Shown: in pieces, positions 39,701 through 49,273 of the stretch
Layout of the letters: each line of letters begins with the position of its first letter
Position numbering within the stretch: position 1 is the first letter of the stretch
DNA from: Lota lota
Lineage: Eukaryota; Chordata; Actinopteri; Gadiformes; Lotidae
DNA length: 64,000 nucleotides
Direction: 5' to 3'
Assembly: GCA_026745465.1 (NCBI GenBank)
Contig: JACYXH010000772.1
Location: forward strand, 4,919,385-4,983,384
Made by a program: the position numbers and the translations under genes
The notes under the pieces: model-generated
Database searches by the model: none
Told to the model about the DNA's origin: nothing
The model's input: only the letters and a program-made list of their open reading frames with translations

Positions 39701-42700
39701 CGGAGCAGGAGGATACAACCCTGCTGCTGCCAAAGCTGCTAAATATGGTGGTTAAAAACAAACAGAAAGCAAGCAAACACAGACACATAAACAGAGTGAG
39801 ACACATAGAGTGCACATCTGCATCACCTCTGTGGTAGTGTGATGTTTTACTGTGAGGTTCTCCTGGCAGGTCTTGGTGCAGGTGGGGTTCCTGGGGGTGG
39901 ATACAGTGGTCCGGGTACTGTTCAAGGAGGTGGTTACCAGGGGCCCGGGGGTAAGCCCGTCTCAATATAATACATACTAATGATATTACCACATTTGACA
40001 AAGAAGGGATTTTTACTCTGGATCTAGGTGTCATTTTACTGGTCAATGTTAAATGACCGTTAATGCTAAATCACTTTATTGCATTTGTTTCAAATGTGTC
40101 AAATGTTCTTTAACCCTAAATATTTTATCCATACATTTTATACAACTGCAATCTACAAAACGGTAGACTATGTATGGAACATGTGCAACATCTGCAATGT
40201 GAAATGTGCATGCACACGTCCGCAGGGACTACCATAGGAACGGTACATCATTAGGGTTGACTATGAAATATGATATATTATTAGTACTATTATGATCATC
40301 TTCTCCTAGGAGCCCAACAAGGCTTAGGAACTGGTCTGGGAGCTGGCGGCTATGGAGGGTACTCTGCTGCCGCCAAGGCTGCCAAATATGGTACAAGAGC
40401 CACATGAGATCACACTAATAGTAATCATTGTATTATTGCTTTAAACATGTAATGTCATGTAATCTGGCATCCAGTAGTCCAGCTTGTCATAGCCGGGGGG
40501 AGACCCCACAAAGCTGGAAACCAACAACTGCAAGGGACGGAGTTACGTGTTGTTTCCTGTTTAATTTATACCGAAGTAAACTCATTCGCGCGAGAGGATG
40601 ACGCTTTTAATAAGTGCATTTCTACAGTGGCCAGTCAACCCGGTGTTGATTTGAAACCTTTACAGACAGTTGTATACAGTGCACTGTACTGCTGTACTGC
40701 ACTGCTGGCCCACGTCTGTGATTGTCAAAAACGCTCTTGCAGATCCCCGCCTCCAGGAACAGGATCGCTTGAAACAAATATGAAGCGAAAGAAAGTAAAA
40801 CGTTCACCCGGATCTGAGCTTGTCTGCTGTCAGATATTTAGATATTAGTCTAAATTGTGATTTTTGAGACCACGCATCATGTCACCAGGGCATGGGGGAG
40901 GGGGTTGGACCCAGGAGGTGGTCAGGGTGGAGGGTCAGTTCCTGGTGTGAAAGGTTTCAATGAAATTGCACAGCAGCGCCAGCGCTAGTCAAGTGGGTGT
41001 GAAGAAAAAACACACTATTCTGGACAGATCGCAAAAAAAAAAGGAAAAATACAACAACATTGGCACTGGAGTCTACAACCTCACAACCAGCTAGTTATTA
41101 GTAGGTAGAGCTTCTCGATAAATCCCCCCCCCCTCCCCCCCCCCCCCCCCCCCCCCCCCCCGCATCCCTGTGTTGTGTGAGATGGTGAGAGTGCCTGCGC
41201 CACCATGTCACAAGATACACACAGTATCTGTCAAATTCTGAATTTATTTGTATCATAAAATATCTAGTATTTCAACACAATATTTTGTTAGACTATTTTG
41301 GCTATAAATGAGTTGACTTTGTATTACAGGTGGGGACGGTGTTGCAGCACCCATTAGTGGTGAGCAAACTTGATTTATTTTCCCATAATATTATTTTTTT
41401 CTTGATTCTCAAACAAATAGTTGAGTGGATTGCTACTTGTGAAATATCCATCATTTGATTCTAACGTGGAGTAACAGACACATTGGAAAACAGTTCTCAA
41501 GCCATTTCTTCTTGAAGTATGATCTCCAACTGATGATAATACAGTGTCATACTTGTTTACCACACAGTTTACTCCTACTCCTACTCAAATAAAACTCCTT
41601 CAAAGCTATTTCAATATTGTTTGTCCATATATTTGTGTTTAAGAATGCGGTAGCATAATTTGGGAAGATCTGGGTTAACAATAAATTAACACGTTACAGT
41701 GATCGGAGCACAGCAGTGCCGACATAAGTGCTTTGTTAATGGAGTTGCAGGAGGATCTCGAGGTCCTGGAGAAGGAGGAGCACTGCCTGATGGGGAAGCA
41801 AGAGGAGATGGAGGATATGCTGATTCCAAGGCTGCTAAATATGGTAGAGAACCAAACACACACACACACAGACACACAGACGCCGATGAACTTTGACCAC
41901 TACTACATGTAACTTCTGTTAAGCTTTATCCTCGCTTAATCATATACTTATATAGGCTATAATAATTGAAAAAAGAATTTGAGTATAAAGCAGCAGATAC
42001 AAATCATCAGAGGTATCATCAGATAAATGTTATTCAGCTGCTGGTAGAGGAAGGCGTCTTAACCTGCACTCCAGCCCAGCCACCACCCTGTCCTGCCTTC
42101 TATCTAACATCTAAACTGACATGTACCTTGTGCTCCAGCGGAATCAGGGATCACCGGTGCTGGTGTACACTTATACCCCACTCCAGGGGACGTTGTGGGG
42201 GTGCAGCCAGGTCTAACTGGTGTGGCGTCTCCAGCTGGGACGGGTGTCCCTGTCGCTGTTAAACCAGGTACATATTTTTAAAGGTTTTTAAGTAAACTCT
42301 TTGTATAACTGGTTTGTATTTTTTTTAAGTGAAAGTTTTCATTTGTTTCTTCGTTTACAGCAAAGGAAGTAGGTTTAGAAGGAACTCCTCCCCCAGGTAT
42401 GGTTGAGCTGAATTAGAGTGTGGCTTGTGTATTGTACTGGTTAGACACACTTCACGACACAAATTGTTTGGAATGGTTGAGGTGAATGAGTGTAACTGTT
42501 GTATTGTACTGGTTAGACACACTACACAACAATAACTGTTTGATATGCCCAAGGACCATATGAAGAAATGTGGAAAACCACATTTCTATAAAAGATACAT
42601 GCTAAATAAAAATAATATCAGTTTGTGTACTTCATTGGCATAATGCTACCAATATATATCATTTTAAATGGCACATATACAAGAAAGATATGGCATTTTT

Positions 42701-45700
42701 CTTATGGCAACACGTTTTCCACAGCTGTTTGGCAATCACATTCTGTCATGGGTTGATAGCATTTGATAAAGCACTGCCTCTTCTAATGTCCTCCAATACC
42801 CCCATTGTTAGCCATTCTGCTATTGCTACCAGCTATTGACCATCTTTAGCTTATCACTTCTGCAGTGGCACTACCAGAGGGAGGCCTCATGCTTGTAAAC
42901 ACCTCTCTGTTTCCCTCTTAACTGCAATGGATGATACTGGTTGATCTATGTTGTCTTTTAGCAGAGTCCACGCCTATTGCCCCAGAGGTCACAAAGCCGA
43001 GTAAGACCTGTTGTTTTAATGAATTTAAACAGAAAGACCATTAAAAACTGGTATACAATTACACAATAGCTAAGGAAAATCCTATCAGTTCTTGTGGCCA
43101 TGAACAATGCCTCAAACATATTTTTAGTTGTTGGGGGTATTTTAAAGTGTACACTTTATTTCTACTTAGTAAATCTATTTACTGAGAGCATTCTGGGAGA
43201 GATCTGATTGGATTTTCTAAGTAGAGTAAAGTAAAAATACTACCTTCCTCTTCCATCTGAATATAGGGACCATTTACACCTTAATTTTATCATTTCTAAC
43301 ACTGTCAAGGTGAGCATTGCACGGAAATAGTATTTTAGTGTATTTCTAAATAAATTTAATGAATCCTACATTATTTCTGACTTGAGTGTAAAGATAACAA
43401 GTCAAAAGGATTTGACTTCATAACTTATCCCCTCACAACAATATTCTTGCACCATCACTTTCACTTTTCATTTACTAGTCCACTGCTTGATATATGACAT
43501 TTCTGCTTTACAGTACTAACATAATAACCATTTATAATGCAAATGACAATCTCATTTTATCTATTATTTAAGGATTCTGCTCCAATGAGAAGTCTATTTG
43601 TGTATAATGCTGAATTTAATCTTACCTTGATCAATGAAATGCTCATTACAGCTGCTAAAGTAATTTTACGAGAGAAACTGAAATTCAACTATTGAATACG
43701 ATTAATGTTTTAAGATTAAGTGCTTTCCTCCACTTTTTGGTAAAAGTTTAATTTAGTTAAAGTACTGATGTAGAAAGTGTAATTATTGTTTACCTGATGC
43801 TTTATCATTTCAAAATGTTAAAGCAGAGGATATTTCATTTGTGTTCCATGCAATAACATACACTGTATTGTACAGCATGGGACAATTTGAAATTATTCTG
43901 CAATATTAATTATTTTGTGTATTTCTTCTTTCTTTCAACTGTTATTTTGCTTGGATGGAACTAGGTGGTGAGTTCATTATCTTTTTCACAAATACTTTAT
44001 TAATTCCATTGACACTTTCTGTTTGAAATGATGTTGTGACCTAATGTCTGACTTTTTTTGGCAGTTGGTGGTGGAGTTGTTCAACCTAGTGGTAAGCAAT
44101 TATTAAGCAATTATAGCATTAGTTATTTACAAAAACTCATTAAAATAGCATGAAAATATACACCCTACATAAACACATACATATTTTTACTTTTCACATT
44201 GTCAAAGAATAGTTCAGTGGATTTATATTGAAATAGCCATCATTTGATTCTGACATTGACATTGGAGAAACAATTCTGTAATAAAAGTATTGATCCAAAG
44301 CCATTTCTTTTAAATGTCTTTTTAAGTATAATCTGCAACTGTAGTAAAATAACATGTATATGATGATAATAAGGTAAAAATAATATAGTATTATGGTTTA
44401 TGTGTAAAATGTTCACAATAGTTATGTTTTCAAGAAATTAGGGTTTAGAGTAGTGTACTTTTTGGCCACATGGTGGCGACAGACACAAATAAAATAATAG
44501 TTAAGCCTGAACCGTTTGCGGCGAACCTGTCTCGAAGGCTATAATGATGCATATGTCTGCTGTTTAGGCGCTGCTGAACCTGGTGGGAAACCAGCAAAAT
44601 ATTATATACCAGTCGGTAAGAATAATATCGTCTTTAAAATACTGTAATACACAACAAACCTCAGCATAACCTTTCTAACGTTTTGACTGAAATGTATGAG
44701 TGTATTCATTTATGAGTCAATTCATCAGGACATTCTGTATACAAGACACATTTTAATATATTTCAGTGTACATGTTCTGATGGTACTTTATTGATTGGAA
44801 AAATAGCAAACTTTTTGTGCAAAAATTTAATACATCATTACATAGTCCCCTAACCTACAAAACACATGGTGTCAGGCTTGCTTTATGAATTATGATAGCC
44901 TGTTAGCAGACAGCATTAGCATAACGCGAACTCCTTGTTTCTGGAAGGGGTTTTAATGAGGGCTGAGCACACTTAATGCCACCAAATCTGAATTCATAAT
45001 ATTATTGTACAGAATATTGCACTAAACTGATCATTAAAAAGGCTAATTTCTGTTTACCTCATTGTCAGAGAGAGCAACTCTCCAATGTAATTGGTTCATT
45101 AAATGTACAAAACCATGATACACACACACACCTTCGTTCTTTTGTCTTTCTTTATCAAACAAAGTACTCAAAGTACATCATGATGTATATACATTATGTA
45201 AATCACCCTGCTGGGTTCACCTCACCCTACGTATCCTGTCCGGACAACAGGGATGGATAATATTATAGCTATATTGATCAGCTGAACGCACCGTCAGAGC
45301 TTTCTTTCCAGACCCATTTATGCACATTTATCCATTTATGCATTTTTTAGGAATAAACTGTATCATGTCAACGTTAATTATTGACTAGCTGGAGCAGAGA
45401 AGAATAATGTAGTTCAGAGAATATTTTCTGTCTTTGTGGCATTCTAAATTCTGTTATATAATTCTGATATGTTGCAGGAATTATTGTTATATTTTACTTG
45501 TATGACTTCTATTTTATGTAATGTCTGTCAAAGCTTTAGATTATGCCCAAAATACATTGGGAACCTGAACCAGGACGGTTATTTTATGTTTTTCATATGA
45601 TTATGGTTTCCATCTTGCAGGACCCCGTCAGTTCAATATTCCCTTCATGATTCTTGTCATTTGTAATTTGAACAGACCCTTCTAGGTCATTTAAGCCCAC

Positions 45701-48700
45701 TTTATTCAAGGCAGCTTGGCCATCTCACTGCAGTTCTAACAGCATCATGCTGTCACTATGATGAACTTTACCTTTCAGAGACCCCGCTTCTCCCTCAGAA
45801 GGCTCCATTTGACCCACATGAAATGCACATTTATAGCAATACCAATTCTCTCTCATTCTACCTCTTTCCTAAGACATGTGTGTGCTTTAGAATATCAATA
45901 TGTGCTTCAGCGTACAGTAATTACTATTCATGTTTATCTATTCTCAGTCTTTATTCACATCCTTCAAGTTAGGGCTTTGATTGAAGGGGCGTCAGCGAAG
46001 AGAGCACATTGTGTCTGACTGGAGTAACCACACAGCTTTATCTTAATCATAATCCTCATGCTTTATTATATACTCTCTGAGTGCTCTTCAAGGGATGGGA
46101 TTTAGCAGGAGGAGCACTCTTGGAAACCTAATTTCCAAGACCTGCTCTTATAGTCCAATCATTGTCCAATCACTCTCTAGGGACTAGGGGAAATGGCGGC
46201 ACGGGCGGTTACCCCTGGCTCAGCTACGGAAGTAAGTTGAGGACTTTTCTGGCATTTCAATAAGCTCCTCCTGCCATGTCATGACCTCTAACTGGTCCGT
46301 GTGTGAGTTGAATTGTGATGGAGAATGTATTAAAATGACGTGACAGTAGCTGTCCAAATGATTTCCCATCTTGTTGCTTCTGCTGCTGCAGATCCCTACA
46401 GTGCTGGAGTGGGCCTGGGAGGTGGGCCTGGAGGTGTGCTGCCTGGATCTAAACCACTGAAGCCCCCAGGTGTGTGTGTGCGTGCGTGTGTGTGTGTGTT
46501 AGAGGTGTCCTCCTTAGGTTTATCCTAGTTTGGTAGTGCAGTTGAGCACTTTCTTTTGGCTGTGATGTGTCTTGTGTTGACTAGAATAGGGTTTTATTAT
46601 TGCAGATTTACTCTCAAATGGAACATTTTGTGGACACCATGAACTGTTTTGATTTGACTTCTGCTGTCGTTCCAATTAGACGAAGAAGACAGTTGATATC
46701 AGTCTATGTTTTTGACCCATGCTGGACACCTTCTCCTCTGGCTGTTCTGATCTGTCCTGTGGTCTTGTGTTCTGCAGCGGTGGGTGGAGCCGGCGGGTCG
46801 GGCATTCCTCTGTCAGCCGGACTTCCTGCAGGTACGACCTCCACTTCCTACACCTCTCATCAGAAAATCACAACAATTTGTGGAATACTAACCACCACTT
46901 TATAACTTTTTTTTTTTAAACACGTCCCTTCTCCATCTTTGACCTTGATCACTTGGACGCTACACAGTTATTTGATTTCTGCCTTCATAAAGTAAAAGGA
47001 CTTCTATGATTATCATTATGGGTATATTTCCATGAAGCAGCCAGTTGCTGATTGAAGGCAACAGATAGTGTAAAGCTGCTTTTTTCTGTCACCTTGATCC
47101 AGGAGGATACGGTCCATACAGTCAAGGTTATGGACAGGGTATGTATGAACCAAAGGTGGCTGGTAGAGTTTGTGTATCCCCCACCATCCCCACCACCCCT
47201 CCAACCTTTGGCCACAATGGTCTGTGCTCACAGTGACTGTTGGTCGCAGGAAATGCCTTTGCTCTGCACGTCCTGTGTCTGAGCGCAGCAAACAAGCTGG
47301 TGGAAACCTCTGGGGTGGTGGTGGTCGTCATGGCATCGGGGATGAAACACCAATCACAGGGGGGCATTTGATGGAAGATGATATGATGTAGCTGGGGATC
47401 ACTGACATGAGGAACAAACACGATTTGAACAACTAGGATGATGATATGAAATAGCTGGGATACACGGATATGAGAATCACACTATTTGTTACAAAAACGA
47501 TTTCCCCATCTTATAAGAACAGTATGTATTGAGGTTCTCTGTTAGTCTCTAGTGTCATCTCACAAGGCTTTTCTGTGGGTCTGATGCTGTGTGTGGTTGC
47601 AGGTGGACAGCTGTACCCTGCTGCTGGGGGACTGGGACCCGGTGGAGCAGGAGGTAAAGCCCCCAAACCTGGTGCTCTACAGGCCTGCTCTTGTCTAGCA
47701 CACCACTACATTGACCAGGAAGACATCCTGGTTTGCTCTTTGCATGTTTTTGCATGTATATATGTGTTGCGATTTGATGCTTGTTAAGTAAACACAAGAT
47801 ACTGCAATATTACATTAGCCTTTTCTAGGAGGTTTTATTTTTTTTAATGTTTTTTCTTTGCTGCTGTGTGAAATCAAAGAATACATTTATATATTTAACC
47901 AATAGTTCAATTCAAACTACTGGTTCTGTATAACACATTTACAACTAAGCTAAATTGTTAATGTTAAAAGGATCGGGTAAGGATCAGATAGCAACCTTAT
48001 ATAGCTTGTGAATTTAACTTAACTCTCATTTTATGTTTTGGGAGTGCAGGAAGTCACAACAGTCACAACAGTCATCAAGCATGTCTTTAGCGATATCATA
48101 GCTCCCTAGAGAGCCCAGCCTAGTCTGAGCTGCTTACCATGACATCAAAGGAAACCATGGATGTTACTGCTAGGGCCCTCTGAACATCCAATGTAAAACT
48201 AGGTCAGGTAGGTGAGGCAAAGAAAATACTCCGCTTGGAAGGCTTGCAAATCATCCCTCCATCCATCTCTCAATCTCATTGAATCACTTCTTCAGTTTGG
48301 GTCATGGTGGCACTAGGGGGACATCTCCAGCTAGAGGAAGGCCTCTAGCCCCTCCTGGGAGATCTCTAGGCGTGGTCACCATGCTAACTCAGACAACATT
48401 CTTTTAGACCTTAAGTGCCCCAAATGAGTCATACAAAAATAGGTTGCATTTTAGACGTTTGACTGAAGATTGTCTCTGAATTTCAATAGGCTACGGCAAT
48501 CTGGGTGTTGCTGGGGGATATCCACAAGGTAGATATTGCAACATTAAACGGTCTCTTTTATTTGACCTCTGTGAACCCCATCCAATTCCCTGTGTCCATC
48601 TTATAAAGTGATTTATATGGCACCCATTCCATTAGTACAGTATGCACTCCAACCAAGGACCTACAGTTACTGGTCCTGACACCTTTCTACTGCCTATCAG

Positions 48701-49201
48701 AGAGAGAGTTATCGTGCAGTAGCAGATAAGTCTCTGTCTCTCGGTCTCTCTCCCTCTCTCTCTCGCTGTCTCTCTCTCTCTCTTTCTCTCTCTCTCCCTC
48801 TCTCTCGCTGTCTCTTGCTGTCTCTCTCTCTCGCTGTCTCTCTCTTGCTGTCTCTCTCTCTCTTTCTCTCTCTCTCTCACAGACCTGCCTAAATACCTAA
48901 TCATTTACACAATGAATAGGACGTTATTAACTGACCTAGGACCACCAATCACGCTGCCTGAATCAGACGCTAGCCACAGATGGCCCACATTGCCTGTGCA
49001 GCCCAAAGGCCTCCCTTGACTTCTGAATTCGCTCTCTCCTATCCTCCTATCATAACATTTTGAATGTTCATAGCGCTTGTGCTATACTGTCCATGTTGCA
49101 ATGCATGTATTACTCTTTATAAATGGACAACTGAGTTGTGTGTCCATTTTACAGGTGTTGCTCCTGGTTACGGGGGTGGATACCCACAGCAGGCTGGAGG
49201 T

Positions 49202-49273
<72 letters not shown>

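Larger units (their letters stand above)
37565..39830 (+). repeat. eln: Four-copy exon-cassette tandem array
   Basis: Units start at the shared CCTATACTGGCCCAGCTC at 37565, 38259, 38917 and 39542, giving periods of 694, 658 and 625 bp. Each holds an intron end, a [19 protein letters not shown] exon and a GGTTAAAAACAAAC downstream block; units 1-3 also have a dead sister exon and a variable TATGGTGTAGTAATC filler. Units 1 and 3 share a nearly identical 170-bp block before the next unit that unit 2 lacks, so a 1283-bp two-unit block was duplicated. Confidence 0.95.
40391..41329 (+). other. eln: eln intron 29 with C-rich tract
   Basis: A 0.94-kb intron holding a possible decayed hydrophobic exon (40915-40953) and a nearly pure C tract at 41124-41161. 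Confidence 0.7.
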
